Of a DNA stretch of 33,800 bases, positions 1-8,906 are shown one piece after another. The position numbers and the translations under genes are program-made. Source of the DNA: Acidimicrobiales bacterium (lineage in GTDB: Bacteria > Actinomycetota > Acidimicrobiia > Acidimicrobiales > Ilumatobacteraceae). Numbering within the stretch: position 1 is the first letter of the stretch; each line of letters opens with the position of its first letter. The DNA is taken from positions 1 through 33,800 of the forward strand of contig JAURJB010000012.1 in NCBI GenBank assembly GCA_030832455.1, read 5' to 3'. Under the pieces are notes generated by a model. It was given only the letters and a program-made list of their open reading frames with translations. It was not told where the DNA came from and made no database searches.

Positions 1-299
1 TACCACTGCACACCACGGCTTGCATTGGTTGAACCATCAAGTGGGTCCATGATGACCATGATGCCGTCTACGCCGAATTCACCCGTATGTTCGCTTTCTT
101 CCGACAGCACGGCGCATCCCGCTTCGTGCAATATGGCAAGCGCTGCATTATCAGCCGCAATATCTACCGAATACTGCGTGTGTCGAACCCCCGACAGCCC
201 CCAATCGGTGTTGCTACTGAGCACTACCGAAACTGCATCAGCAACCTGATTCAACACTGCAAGAATCTCGGCGTTAGAGCTTGAACGCGTCAATTTCAT
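1..299 (-). CDS. Inositol monophosphatase family phosphatase, N-terminal part (gene runs off the left edge)
   Basis: Only the first 99 codons are present; the reading frame is open to the left end. The start is the ATG at 299, 6 nt after the stop of the preceding permease gene, so it looks like the last visible gene of the BMP transporter operon. Residues 66-69 (SEES) and 85-91 (DPLDGST) match the metal-binding motifs of the Mg-dependent, Li-sensitive phosphatase superfamily (inositol monophosphatase, histidinol phosphatase, PAP phosphatase CysQ). Family members hydrolyse a phosphomonoester in the cytoplasm. The substrate cannot be told from this half. PAP recycling is possible because PAPS-making genes lie nearby, and a role with imported nucleosides is also possible; both are inference. 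Confidence 0.85.
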   Translation of the reverse strand, partial: MKLTRSSSNAEILAVLNQVADAVSVVLSSNTDWGLSGVRHTQYSVDIAADNAALAILHEAGCAVLSEESEHTGEFGVDGIMVIMDPLDGSTNASRGVQW

Positions 300-305
300 G
301 AGTGT

Positions 306-1247
306 TTAGCGCTCGTCGCGAACGAATGGCTGCCCAAGCATTTTTGGAGCACCAAGCAGCTTGCGAGCACGCGGAGTAGACAAAATAACGAGAACAAATA
401 ACGTTGCGAGGTAGGGCAACATCTGAACAATTTCTGGCGGCAAAATGTTGATCTGCTGCCCTTGCAATGTGAACGGCACCTGCAGTGTGAAACCAAATAA
501 CACAGCACCGGCAATCGCACGCAGCGGACGCCACGCTGCAAACACCACCAATGCAAGCGCAATCCAACCAATGCCATTTGTTGTTGCCGCCTGGCTCCAT
601 GCAGTGCCGCGAGCAAGCATGAACCAACCTCCAGCAAGGCCCATCCGGGCGCCACCGATAATGGTGTGCACGAACCTGACGCGAGCAACCGACACACCCT
701 GTGCATCCACCGTCGCTGGTGCGTCACCTGTTGCGCGCAAGACCAACCCAGGGCGTGTACGATTGAGACACAACGAACAGACCACTGCACCCACCCACGT
801 GAGATACGTGATGGGATCATGACCAAAGATGATTGGACCAACGATTGGCAAATCAGTCAGCGGTCCAAGATCTAGTGCCTTGATAACCACAGGACGGGTC
901 TTTCCTTCAACCGGCTTTCCAATGAATTGAGATAGCCCATTGCCAAAGATGACCAACGCCAAACCTGCAACGATCTGATTAGCTCGCAACGTAATTGACA
1001 GAGTGGCGTGAATTAATGCCATTACTGCCCCAACCGCTACTGGCAACAACAACGCCAACCACACGTTGCCTGTGGCATCGCCAACCAAGAACGCGGTCAC
1101 CGCACCCATCAATAAAATACCTTCGACGCCAAGGTTGATCACACCAGAGCGTTCGGTCAAGATGGCTCCAATGGTTGCAAGGATCAACGTGGTAGCAATG
1201 CTGAACGCATCAGCAAAGGTAAGCACCCAGACGTTTGCGTTCATCAC
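306..1247 (-). CDS. BMP-type nucleoside/nucleobase ABC transporter, permease (NupQ/YufQ-like)
   Basis: 313 residues, very hydrophobic, with about eight to ten predicted membrane segments. Residues near 33-43 (ERSGVINLGVEG) carry the signature of the second permease of BmpA/PnrA-type importers (YufQ/NupQ), which belong to the branched-chain amino acid/sugar permease superfamily. It would form the membrane channel with the permease encoded just upstream. The start overlaps the stop of that gene by 4 nt (ATGA), implying translational coupling. Gene order binding protein, ATPase, permease, permease is the normal order for this family. The substrate is probably a purine base or nucleoside, inferred from the binding protein. 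Confidence 0.9.
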   Translation of the reverse strand: MMNANVWVLTFADAFSIATTLILATIGAILTERSGVINLGVEGILLMGAVTAFLVGDATGNVWLALLLPVAVGAVMALIHATLSITLRANQIVAGLALVIFGNGLSQFIGKPVEGKTRPVVIKALDLGPLTDLPIVGPIIFGHDPITYLTWVGAVVCSLCLNRTRPGLVLRATGDAPATVDAQGVSVARVRFVHTIIGGARMGLAGGWFMLARGTAWSQAATTNGIGWIALALVVFAAWRPLRAIAGAVLFGFTLQVPFTLQGQQINILPPEIVQMLPYLATLFVLVILSTPRARKLLGAPKMLGQPFVRDER

Positions 1248-2350
1248 ACACTTACCGTCTGTTGCACGCGACGCACACGCAAGCGATTACGTCTAAACAC
1301 TTCGCCACCGAGAGCAAACAACAACACAGCACCCTGCAACACCACCGCGATAGAAATTGGTACAGGGTTCGTAGAGATTTGGAGCGATGCACCTCCTTCA
1401 CGAAGCCCGGCGAACAAAACTGCCGTCAGTACAACAGCCATGAAGTTGTACCGAGCAAGAGCCGCAACAACGATTCCCGCATATCCAAGGCCAACTTGCA
1501 ACAAGCCTGGATCTACTTTTCCGGCAGGCCCAACAACATACATAGCCCCCGCCAAGCCTGCGAGAGCACCAGAGAACAGCAAGACCGAGAGTGTGAGTTT
1601 TGTTGCATTCATGCCCGCATAGCGAGCGGTGTTTGGAGAATCAGCCAATACAGAGGTTTCGTATCCATAGTTGGAACGCTTCATATACCAGTACAAGCCA
1701 ACTGCAAGCCCTACTGCGATGATCACGGTTGGGTATGTGCGGGTTGAACCAAAACTGGTGAGGCGTGCTGATTCTTCAATCAAACGCCCTTGAGGAAACG
1801 ATGTGCTTGGGTCACGGAAAAAACCGCGACTACCAAAGATGAAATAGTTAACAAGATTCAACGCAACATAATTAAGCAACAGCGTGCTGACGATTTCGCT
1901 CGTTCCCATTTTTGCACGCAACACTGCTGGTACCAACACCCATAACGCACCGGTTAGCGCACCAGTCATCAGCACCACCGGCACTGCTGCAAAACCTGGC
2001 AAGTGCCCAGCCAGGGCAATTCCTGCCCATGCTGAGCCGATCATTCCGAGATACATCTGTCCTTCTTCACCAATGTTGAACAGATTCATACGAAACGCGA
2101 ATGCAGCGGCAAGACCAGTACAGATCAACGGAGTGGCCGTGCCGAGCGTGTTAGTGATGCCTCGTGTCGAGGTGAACCCTCGGTCGATCAGCAGCGCGAA
2201 TGTGCCAATTGGAGCATGCCCTGTGAGAGCAAGGAACACCCCACCAACTATGAACGCACAAAGTAACGATCCAACAGGTACCACTACATACAGCCACTTT
2301 GGCGACGTTAAACGTGGTTCAAGTTCGATGCGCAGGTTGCCAATGTTCAC
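1244..2350 (-). CDS. BMP-type nucleoside/nucleobase ABC transporter, permease (NupP/YufP-like)
   Basis: 368 residues with a hydrophobic segment near residues 20-45 and a multispanning body. The phrase FRMNLFNIGEEGQMYLG is the typical NupP/YufP motif (FNIGxEGQ), and PAVLRAKMGTSEIVSTLLLN matches the conserved cytoplasmic loop of this permease class. It pairs with the adjacent NupQ-type permease to make the transmembrane pore of an importer. Both junctions, with the ATPase upstream and the second permease downstream, are 4-nt ATGA overlaps, so the three are one translational unit. Nothing looks broken or truncated. Confidence 0.9.
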   Translation of the reverse strand: MNIGNLRIELEPRLTSPKWLYVVVPVGSLLCAFIVGGVFLALTGHAPIGTFALLIDRGFTSTRGITNTLGTATPLICTGLAAAFAFRMNLFNIGEEGQMYLGMIGSAWAGIALAGHLPGFAAVPVVLMTGALTGALWVLVPAVLRAKMGTSEIVSTLLLNYVALNLVNYFIFGSRGFFRDPSTSFPQGRLIEESARLTSFGSTRTYPTVIIAVGLAVGLYWYMKRSNYGYETSVLADSPNTARYAGMNATKLTLSVLLFSGALAGLAGAMYVVGPAGKVDPGLLQVGLGYAGIVVAALARYNFMAVVLTAVLFAGLREGGASLQISTNPVPISIAVVLQGAVLLFALGGEVFRRNRLRVRRVQQTVSV

Positions 2351-3891
2351 GACAGACCAGCCATCGCTAGACCAACTGCCTCGACGTCCACTTCGGAACC
2401 AAGCGCCTCATGAACCACCGAACCTCGGTACAGCACCATCACCTTGTCGGCAAGCGTCAACACTTCGTCCAAATCTTCACTGATGAGCAAAATAGCTTTG
2501 CCTGCTGCGCGCGCTTCATCAAGCAACTTATGTACTGCTTCCACTGCCCCAACATCGAGGCCACGAGTTGGAGAACACACAACAAGAACCCGGGCGTTAT
2601 CGCCTGCACCAAAAATTTCTCGCGCCAACAACACCTTCTGAGAGTTTCCACCCGACAACTTGCGTGTAGCGGTGTGAGCATGCGGTGTCTTAATCTCGAG
2701 TTGCTTGATGAATGCTTCGGCTTCGTCGAGAGCTGCCTTGCGATCTACCAGGAATCCACGTTCGCGCGTGAGCACCAAGTTGTCGACAATTGATAGCGAT
2801 GGTGCGAGCCCCGTACCCAAGCGATCTTCAGGCACATATGCAAGACCTGCCTTGCGCACATTGCGTGTGCCAATGCCATTGACTCGCGCACCGTTGATCG
2901 AAATCTCGCCACTTGTAGGCGCCTGAAGGCCTGCAACGATTTCTGCAAGTTCACGCTGGCCGTTGCCTGATACCCCGGCAACACCAACGATCTCGCCAGC
3001 CCGCACACTGAACGAAACCTGCGAAATGTGGTCTACTCCATCTCTTCGCAATCCAACATTGTCAAGATGAAGCAACGTGTCTTGTGCTGCAGCTCGCGAA
3101 CGACGTGGCGATAAATCAATGTCGCGACCAACCATCAGTTCTGCAAGTTTGCGAGTGTCTGCCTCGCCTCTGGCGACCGAGCCTGTCACACGACCATCAC
3201 GCATCACGGTGACACGATCTGAAATGTCGACAACCTCGCCAAGCTTGTGGCTAACAAACACCACCGATTTACCCGCCTTCGTCATCGCGCGCACTGTTTC
3301 GAACAGCTTCTCTACTTCTGGTGGAGCCAGCAATGCAGTTGGCTCGTCAAGTAACAAAATCTCAGCGCCTTGATATAACGCCTTGACAATTTCAACGCGT
3401 TGCCTTTGGCCTGCAGAAAGTTCGCCGACTGAAGCTTTTGGATCAAGTGGCAGTCCAAAACGCTCGGCAACCTCTGCAACTTGATTTTCTAAATCACTGG
3501 TGCGCAATCGAAATGGCAAACTGCGGTGACCGAGTACAACATTTTCCGCAACGCTGAACCGATCCACTAATCGGAAATGTTGGTGCACCATCGCGATGCC
3601 GTTTTGCAAACCATGCCGCGGACTCGTCAATCGAATCTGTGTGCCGTTGCGCAACACTGCACCTTCGTCGGGTTTATACAAACCACACAACACCGATGCC
3701 AGTGTGCTCTTGCCTGCACCATTTTCTCCAAGCAAGGTATGCACTTCGCCCGGCAACAAATCAAAGTCAACATGATCGTTGGCGAGAACGCCAGGAAAAC
3801 GTTTGGTGACGTGTCGAGCGGAGAGTGCAAAGAGGGTCGCACCGCCTAAGCGATGCGACCCCAATGCCGCCTCCGAAGAGGCACTACTCAT
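2347..3891 (-). CDS. BMP-type ABC transporter, double ATP-binding protein (NupO/YufO-like)
   Basis: 514 residues with two ABC domains in tandem. The first has Walker A GENGAGKST at 55-63, signature LSAGQRQRVE and Walker B LLLDEPTA. The second has GVSGNGQREL in place of Walker A (no Lys), signature LSGGNSQK, and CSPTRGLD in place of the Walker B/catalytic Glu region. A degenerate second half is normal for the RbsA/NupO family, so hydrolysis is expected at one site only. About 20 residues precede the usual domain start, so a later start is possible. The gene follows the binding-protein gene by only 6 nt, with no hairpin between them, unlike the second BMP system at 11826-14513. Confidence 0.92.
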   Translation of the reverse strand: MSSASSEAALGSHRLGGATLFALSARHVTKRFPGVLANDHVDFDLLPGEVHTLLGENGAGKSTLASVLCGLYKPDEGAVLRNGTQIRLTSPRHGLQNGIAMVHQHFRLVDRFSVAENVVLGHRSLPFRLRTSDLENQVAEVAERFGLPLDPKASVGELSAGQRQRVEIVKALYQGAEILLLDEPTALLAPPEVEKLFETVRAMTKAGKSVVFVSHKLGEVVDISDRVTVMRDGRVTGSVARGEADTRKLAELMVGRDIDLSPRRSRAAAQDTLLHLDNVGLRRDGVDHISQVSFSVRAGEIVGVAGVSGNGQRELAEIVAGLQAPTSGEISINGARVNGIGTRNVRKAGLAYVPEDRLGTGLAPSLSIVDNLVLTRERGFLVDRKAALDEAEAFIKQLEIKTPHAHTATRKLSGGNSQKVLLAREIFGAGDNARVLVVCSPTRGLDVGAVEAVHKLLDEARAAGKAILLISEDLDEVLTLADKVMVLYRGSVVHEALGSEVDVEAVGLAMAGLS

Positions 3892-3897
3892 AAGGAA

Positions 3898-5019
3898 CTA
3901 ACTCGATGGAATTTCGCCGATAACACCTTCAACAAGGTACTGCATTCCGAGCAGGTCACCCAAAGGCGCGACCTCTCCGTCAGCAATGACTTCGTTGCCA
4001 GCATTGTCGTTTATTGGTCCGGTGAACGGAGCAAATGATCCATCAATGATCGCTGCAGCCCTCTCAGCAATCAAAGCCTGGGTTTCTGCGCTTACTGATG
4101 AACCAAATGTTCCGAGCTTGACGGTTCCGTCTGCCATGTTGCCGTAGTACTGGCCTGAGTCACCTGCTGGGCAGGTGCCTGCTGCGAATTGCTTCGCTGC
4201 GCTGATGTAGTACGGGCCCCAGTCCCAAATTGGTGCGGTGAGCCATGTGTCTGGGAAGCCACCAGCAATCGTGTCGGAGTTGTAGCCAACCCACTTCGCG
4301 CCTGCTTCCATTGCTGCTTCACCGGTTGCCGTTGAGTCTTGGTGCATACCAAGCACATCTGCTCCTGCTTGCAACAACGCTTGTGCTGCTTCTTTTTCCT
4401 TCGCTGGATCAAACCATGTAGATGTCCACTGAACTTGAACCGTTGCTTCTGGGTTTACTGAACGAGCACCCAAGGTGAATGCGTTCAATCCGCGCACAAC
4501 TTCTGGAATTGGGAATGCCGCTACGTAACCGAGCTTGCCAGTTGGTGATGCTGCGCCTGCTGCGATACCCGAGAGGTAACGAGCTTCTTCTGCAGCACCA
4601 AAGTAAGTACCCAAGTTTGGTGATGTCTTGTAACCCGTTGCATGCAAGAAGCACTTATCGGTGTACTTTCCTGAAACTTCAAGCATTGGATCCATGTATC
4701 CGAACGAAGTTCCGAAAATGAGGTTGTAACCCTCGGCTGCAAGCTGATCGAACGTTGCTGTGGACTCGGCACCTTCTGGAATGTTCTCCAAACGGGTAAC
4801 CGTGATTCCGAGCTCTGCTTCGAGTGCTGCAATTCCTTGATCGTGCTGGTATGTATATCCAGCGTCACCAGGAACTCCGATGTACACAACGGCAACCTTT
4901 AAGTTGTCGTACTCGCCACCTGCCGCTTCTGTTGTTTCTGTCGTCGAGCTGCCTCCACAGGCTGCGAGTCCGAAGACCGCTGCAGCTGTAAGTGCGAAGC
5001 CCTTAATGTGCTTCTTCAT
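3898..5019 (-). CDS. BMP family substrate-binding lipoprotein, probably purine/nucleobase-type
   Basis: 373 residues. The N-terminus has a basic start, a hydrophobic stretch and the lipobox LAAC with the acylated Cys at residue 21, followed by a Ser/Thr/Glu-rich linker. It is therefore a lipoprotein anchored outside the membrane. The phrases GVPGDAGYTYQHDQG, SPNLGTYFGAAEEARYLSG and GYVAAFPIPEVVRG are, from family knowledge, typical of the BMP (Med/PnrA) subgroup that includes the Brucella purine-binding protein; the exact ligand is inferred. The first gene of an operon with ATPase and two permeases. A purine-rich Shine-Dalgarno region sits directly behind a small hairpin (5035-5051). Confidence 0.9.
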   Translation of the reverse strand: MKKHIKGFALTAAAVFGLAACGGSSTTETTEAAGGEYDNLKVAVVYIGVPGDAGYTYQHDQGIAALEAELGITVTRLENIPEGAESTATFDQLAAEGYNLIFGTSFGYMDPMLEVSGKYTDKCFLHATGYKTSPNLGTYFGAAEEARYLSGIAAGAASPTGKLGYVAAFPIPEVVRGLNAFTLGARSVNPEATVQVQWTSTWFDPAKEKEAAQALLQAGADVLGMHQDSTATGEAAMEAGAKWVGYNSDTIAGGFPDTWLTAPIWDWGPYYISAAKQFAAGTCPAGDSGQYYGNMADGTVKLGTFGSSVSAETQALIAERAAAIIDGSFAPFTGPINDNAGNEVIADGEVAPLGDLLGMQYLVEGVIGEIPSS

Positions 5020-5175
5020 CTATTTGCTCTCCCCCTATGCGAAACGCATAGTCATTGTTGGTTCTCCGCGCCGGCTGGCACGCCCCGAGAATAACACGAT
5101 ATTTCAGGCTCAAAATCGCCAAAACGGTCGCGTTAACAAAAATTAATACTCTCCAACCAACTAACCTAAAGGCGT
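5020..5175. promoter_or_regulatory. Divergent intergenic region between the BMP transporter operon and cysDNC
   Basis: This 156-nt gap separates the minus-strand BMP operon from the plus-strand sulfate-activation operon, so promoters for both should lie here. I see no -35/-10 pair good enough to call on either strand. An AT-rich stretch with TTAATACT at about 5145-5152 is the best plus-strand -10 candidate. The BMP side carries the inverted repeat listed separately. The cysD start has AAAGG a few bases upstream. Confidence 0.5.
5035..5051 (-). promoter_or_regulatory. Leader hairpin next to the BMP-1 ribosome binding site
   Basis: Perfect 7-bp inverted repeat CTATGCG-AAA-CGCATAG. On the transcribed minus strand it is followed at once by GGGGGAGAG, the Shine-Dalgarno region for the ATG at 5019. 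It could be an mRNA-stabilising 5' hairpin, a translational control element or a protein operator; the sequence alone does not decide. Confidence 0.5.
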
Positions 5176-6072
5176 ATGAAAACGTCGCTTGATGGCCTCA
5201 TCGACGAGTCCGTCACCATTATCCGCGAAGTCGCTGCCGAGTTTGAGCGCCCCGTCTTGCTGTTCTCGGGTGGCAAGGATTCAGTAGTCATGCTGCATCT
5301 TGCGGTGCGAGCGTTTGCCCCAGCACGAATTCCATTTCCTGTCATGCATATTGATACTGGGCACAACTTCTCCGAGGTCATTGAGTTTCGCGATCGCTGT
5401 GTTGCCGAGATGGGTGTTCAGTTGATTGTTGGGTCGGTGCAAGCCTCGATTGACTCCGGCAAAGTTGCCGACGTGAGCGGGCCACGAGCCAGTCGAAACC
5501 CACTGCAAACGGTGACGCTGCTTGACTCTATTGCCGAGCACCGCTTTGATGCCGTATTTGGTGGCGCGCGCCGCGACGAAGAACGAGCACGGGCAAAAGA
5601 GCGCGTGTATTCACATCGTGACTCGTTTGGTCAGTGGGATCCAAAGAACCAGCGCCCAGAACTATGGGGCATCTATAACGGTCGCCACCGTCAGGGAGAA
5701 CATTTCCGCATCTTCCCACTCTCCAACTGGACCGAACTCGACATCTGGACATTTATTGGCGAATACAACATCGACTTGCCAAGCATTTATTACGCGCACA
5801 CTCGGCCCATTTTTAGGCGCGACAACATGCTGATGGCAGTGACCGACTTTTTGCCACCTGACGAGGGCTCGGTAGTTGAGCAGATGGAAGTACGTTTTCG
5901 CACCGTCGGCGATGCCACCTGCACCGCAGCCGTGGAATCAAGTGCTTCGACAGTTGCCGACATCATTGCCGAGACAGCAGTCGCACGCGTGACCGAACGC
6001 GGAGCAACACGTGCTGATGACCGCATGTCAGAAGCTGGCATGGAAGACCGCAAGCGAACGGGGTACTTCTGA
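5176..6072 (+). CDS. cysD: Sulfate adenylyltransferase subunit 2 (small, PAPS-reductase-like fold)
   Basis: 298 residues, close to the usual CysD length of about 300. Residues 31-36 (SGGKDS) form the PP-loop that binds ATP. The middle contains GGARRDEERARAKER and the C-terminal part ends in RMSEAGMEDRKRTGYF, both characteristic of CysD. With the CysN GTPase it makes adenosine 5'-phosphosulfate from sulfate and ATP in the cytoplasm. The ATG at 5176 has AAAGG shortly upstream. Its TGA stop overlaps the cysN ATG by one base (TGATG), so the two subunits are translationally coupled. Confidence 0.97.
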   Translation: MKTSLDGLIDESVTIIREVAAEFERPVLLFSGGKDSVVMLHLAVRAFAPARIPFPVMHIDTGHNFSEVIEFRDRCVAEMGVQLIVGSVQASIDSGKVADVSGPRASRNPLQTVTLLDSIAEHRFDAVFGGARRDEERARAKERVYSHRDSFGQWDPKNQRPELWGIYNGRHRQGEHFRIFPLSNWTELDIWTFIGEYNIDLPSIYYAHTRPIFRRDNMLMAVTDFLPPDEGSVVEQMEVRFRTVGDATCTAAVESSASTVADIIAETAVARVTERGATRADDRMSEAGMEDRKRTGYF

Positions 6073-7328
6073 TGGAGCGCCTTCGTTTTGCCACCGTTGG
6101 TTCGGTTGATGACGGAAAGTCAACACTGATTGGTCGATTGCTATACGACTCGAAGAGCATCTTTGAAGATCAGCTCGAACATATCGAGGCAGTGAGCAAG
6201 CGTCGTGGCGACGATTACGTCGACTTGTCGCTACTAACGGACGGCCTGCGAGCTGAGCGTGAACAAGGAATCACGATTGACGTTGCCTACCGCTACTTCG
6301 CAACACCAAAACGATCGTTCATCATTGCCGACTGCCCCGGACACATTCAATACACGCGCAACATGATTACAGGGGCGTCAAATGTTGACCTTGCCATTGT
6401 GCTGATTGATGCTCGTACCGGAGTGATTGAACAAACGCGCCGCCACAGTTTGCTGGTGTCGCTTCTTGGTGTGCCTCACTTAGTCATCTGTGTGAACAAA
6501 ATGGACTTGGTTGGCTACGACCAAGAAGTGTTCAGCAACATTCGTGCCGAGTTTGAAGAGTTTGCCTCACGACTCGACTTGCAAGACGTGACATTCCTGC
6601 CGATAAGCGCACTTGCTGGCGACAACTGTGTAACCCGTTCTACAAACATGCCATGGTTCGAAGGACCAACGCTTCTGCATCATCTCGAAAATGTGTACAC
6701 AGCAAGCGACGACAACCGAATCGACACTCGGTTCCCTGTTCAATTCGTCATTCGCCCACAACGTGCAGACTTCCCCGACTATCGCGGTTATGCAGGACGA
6801 GTGGCCGGTGGTGTTTTTCGCGTTGGAGACGAAGTGATGGTGTTGCCGTCAGGACTCACGAGCACTATCACTGGCATCGACTCACCCATAGGGCCGGTCG
6901 TGGAAGCAACGCCAGGACAAGCAGTCACGGTGCTCCTTGCTGATGATCTATCAATCACGCGCGGCGACATGATCTGTCGCCCGAACAATCGCCCACGCGT
7001 GTCACAAGAACTTGAAGCAATGCTGTGCTGGATGGACGACACCGCTCCGTTGCAGCCGGGAAAGATCTACAGCATTAAGCACACCACCAAAGTTGCACGA
7101 ACCAAGATCAACGAGGTGCTGTACCGCCTCAACATCTCCACACTCAGTCGCGAAACCGGAGTCAACCAGTTGACAATGAATGAAATCGGCCGAGTGACGT
7201 TACACACCACTGCGCCGCTACTGTTCGATGACTACCACCAAAACCGCACGACAGGTTGCTTCATCATTGTTGATGAAGAAACTGGGCAGACCGCCGGTGC
7301 AGGAATGCTGTTGTCGCCTCGCACATGA
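6072..7328 (+). CDS. cysN: Sulfate adenylyltransferase subunit 1 (GTPase)
   Basis: 418 residues, EF-Tu-like GTPase. G1 motif GSVDDGKST at 10-18, G3 DCPGH at 87-91 and G4 NKMD at 142-145 are all intact, followed by two beta-barrel domains. GTP hydrolysis drives APS formation by CysD. The protein ends after the GTPase and barrels. There is no C-terminal APS kinase domain as in mycobacterial CysNC or rhizobial NodQ; the kinase is encoded by the next gene instead, joined by a 4-nt ATGA overlap. Confidence 0.97.
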   Translation: MERLRFATVGSVDDGKSTLIGRLLYDSKSIFEDQLEHIEAVSKRRGDDYVDLSLLTDGLRAEREQGITIDVAYRYFATPKRSFIIADCPGHIQYTRNMITGASNVDLAIVLIDARTGVIEQTRRHSLLVSLLGVPHLVICVNKMDLVGYDQEVFSNIRAEFEEFASRLDLQDVTFLPISALAGDNCVTRSTNMPWFEGPTLLHHLENVYTASDDNRIDTRFPVQFVIRPQRADFPDYRGYAGRVAGGVFRVGDEVMVLPSGLTSTITGIDSPIGPVVEATPGQAVTVLLADDLSITRGDMICRPNNRPRVSQELEAMLCWMDDTAPLQPGKIYSIKHTTKVARTKINEVLYRLNISTLSRETGVNQLTMNEIGRVTLHTTAPLLFDDYHQNRTTGCFIIVDEETGQTAGAGMLLSPRT

Positions 7329-7939
7329 CAAGTTCGGCAAATCAACCCGTCTGGCACCAGCCGCAGTTGAGCCGCGAGGCGCTCTGGAGTGCACACGATT
7401 TTCATGGCATGACTATCTGGCTCACTGGCTTATCGGGATCAGGAAAGTCGACAATTGCCCACGAGTTAGCACGCATATTAACCGCCAACGGAAAGTTTGC
7501 CTACGTACTTGATGCCGACAACTTGCGTCATGGCGTCAATAGCAATCTTGGTTTTACCGATGAGGACCGCGCAGAAAACGTACGACGCATGGCCGAAGTT
7601 GCCAAGTTGTTTTCAGATGCCGGAGCAATCACCATCGTGCCAATCATCAGCCCATTTGCAACTGGACGACAGTTTGCACGCCTCATCCATGAGGCTGATG
7701 ATCTTGAATTCATTGAGGTGTACGTCGCTACTTCCCTCGATACTTGTGAACAGCGTGACACCAAAGGCCTATACGCCAAAGTGCGCGCAGGAGAAAACAT
7801 TGGGCTTTCAGGGGTGAATGCACCGTACGAACCACCAGTAGACCCAGAGTTCGTCCTTGGTGCACATGGTGAATCTGTTGAACAATGCATTGATGTGTTG
7901 TTGAAAGACATCACTCGTCGCCTCAACCTGAAAAGATAG
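7325..7939 (+). CDS. cysC: Adenylyl-sulfate kinase
   Basis: 204 residues, the usual size. P-loop GLSGSGKS at 35-42 and the DADNLRHGVN segment just after residue 60 are APS kinase hallmarks, as is the GLYAKVRAGE stretch in the lid region. It phosphorylates APS to PAPS, the universal sulfuryl donor. The ATG overlaps the cysN stop by 4 nt. The next gene, 4 nt downstream, is a sulfotransferase, which suggests that the PAPS made here is used for sulfation at least in part. Confidence 0.96.
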   Translation: MTSSANQPVWHQPQLSREALWSAHDFHGMTIWLTGLSGSGKSTIAHELARILTANGKFAYVLDADNLRHGVNSNLGFTDEDRAENVRRMAEVAKLFSDAGAITIVPIISPFATGRQFARLIHEADDLEFIEVYVATSLDTCEQRDTKGLYAKVRAGENIGLSGVNAPYEPPVDPEFVLGAHGESVEQCIDVLLKDITRRLNLKR

Positions 7940-7943
7940 AGCC

Positions 7944-8906
7944 GTGCAATACGATCCACATCCGCAATTACCCCTCATGATCGGGTATGCGCTGATCGCA
8001 CCGCGCATCAAAGTGATGTATGTTCCAACGACAAAAGTTGCATGCAGCACGTTGAAACTACTTGTATCCCAAATCGAAGGCACATATAGCGAGGCGGCCT
8101 CACGCCAGATCATCACTCCGAATATCTCGCAAGAGCAAACTATTCACAACTACCGTGTCCATGGCTTAAAGCGAATGTTCGAACTTTCGCCAAAGCAGCA
8201 GTGGGAAGTCATCCAGTCACCAGAATGGTTACGTGTTGCCGCGTTGCGCGACCCACTCAAGCGGGCCTACTCCTCGTGGGAAAATCGGGCGTTCTTGCGT
8301 GCGCCAGGAACCCCACAACACATCCTTGATGCATGCACAGATGTTTTAGTTGATGGTCGTGTTGATGTAGCGGCAACCTTTGCAAAGTTTGCGCGTGCAA
8401 TCAATGCAGACAGAGACTCATTTGCACTTGCTGACGACCACTTCCGCCCACAGTTCAATACCTTGTACTCAAACCAACTTGAGTACCACGAAATGATTCG
8501 TATTGACCAACACGGCGAAATGCAACGATTAGCCGATGTGCTCAACGCCCGTGGTGGGACCAACATCTCACTGCAACGCCTCAACAGTGGACTCGGGATC
8601 AAACCCGATCAGGTGTATACACAGGAAATCGCCGACTTGATGGAACAGACGTACCGTGAAGATTTTGAATGGTTTCATTTTCCTCGACATAACTATTCCA
8701 CGAGCACCGCATCTCTCGTACTCGACCCTTTGCAACAGGCATTTCTCTTCAACCTTCGTGACACGACAAAACGAGTACAGGTACTATCACATGCTGCGTT
8801 TAGACGAGTAGGACTGCGATATGGGTTGCGTCAAGTACGAAAGTCACTGTGGCTTCGCTTTACTCGGCCGAGCAAGCGTCACGACCCAAAGTTGCTGCAG
8901 TGGTAA
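7944..8906 (+). CDS. PAPS-dependent sulfotransferase family protein
   Basis: 320 residues from a GTG start at 7944, 4 nt after cysC; an internal ATG at 7978 is the alternative start. PTTKVACSTLK at 28-38 matches the 5'-phosphosulfate-binding loop of the Sulfotransfer_2 (carbohydrate sulfotransferase) group, and RDPLKRAYS at 102-110 matches the 3'-phosphate-binding motif with its conserved Arg and Ser. The acceptor is unknown; in this group it is usually a sugar or glycan hydroxyl. No signal peptide or membrane segment is evident, so it probably acts in the cytoplasm. Its place directly behind cysDNC argues that the operon supplies PAPS to this enzyme. Confidence 0.85.
   Translation: MQYDPHPQLPLMIGYALIAPRIKVMYVPTTKVACSTLKLLVSQIEGTYSEAASRQIITPNISQEQTIHNYRVHGLKRMFELSPKQQWEVIQSPEWLRVAALRDPLKRAYSSWENRAFLRAPGTPQHILDACTDVLVDGRVDVAATFAKFARAINADRDSFALADDHFRPQFNTLYSNQLEYHEMIRIDQHGEMQRLADVLNARGGTNISLQRLNSGLGIKPDQVYTQEIADLMEQTYREDFEWFHFPRHNYSTSTASLVLDPLQQAFLFNLRDTTKRVQVLSHAAFRRVGLRYGLRQVRKSLWLRFTRPSKRHDPKLLQW

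Noticed and set aside
296-841. Long open frames antisense to or out of frame with the permease, and similar shadows elsewhere
   Set aside because: No recognisable domains, unlike composition, and full overlap with well-supported genes.
2347-3891. Missing Walker A lysine and catalytic Glu in the second half of the ATPase as a sign of decay
   Set aside because: The same degenerate second domain occurs in the paralogue at 11826-13349 and is normal for the family.
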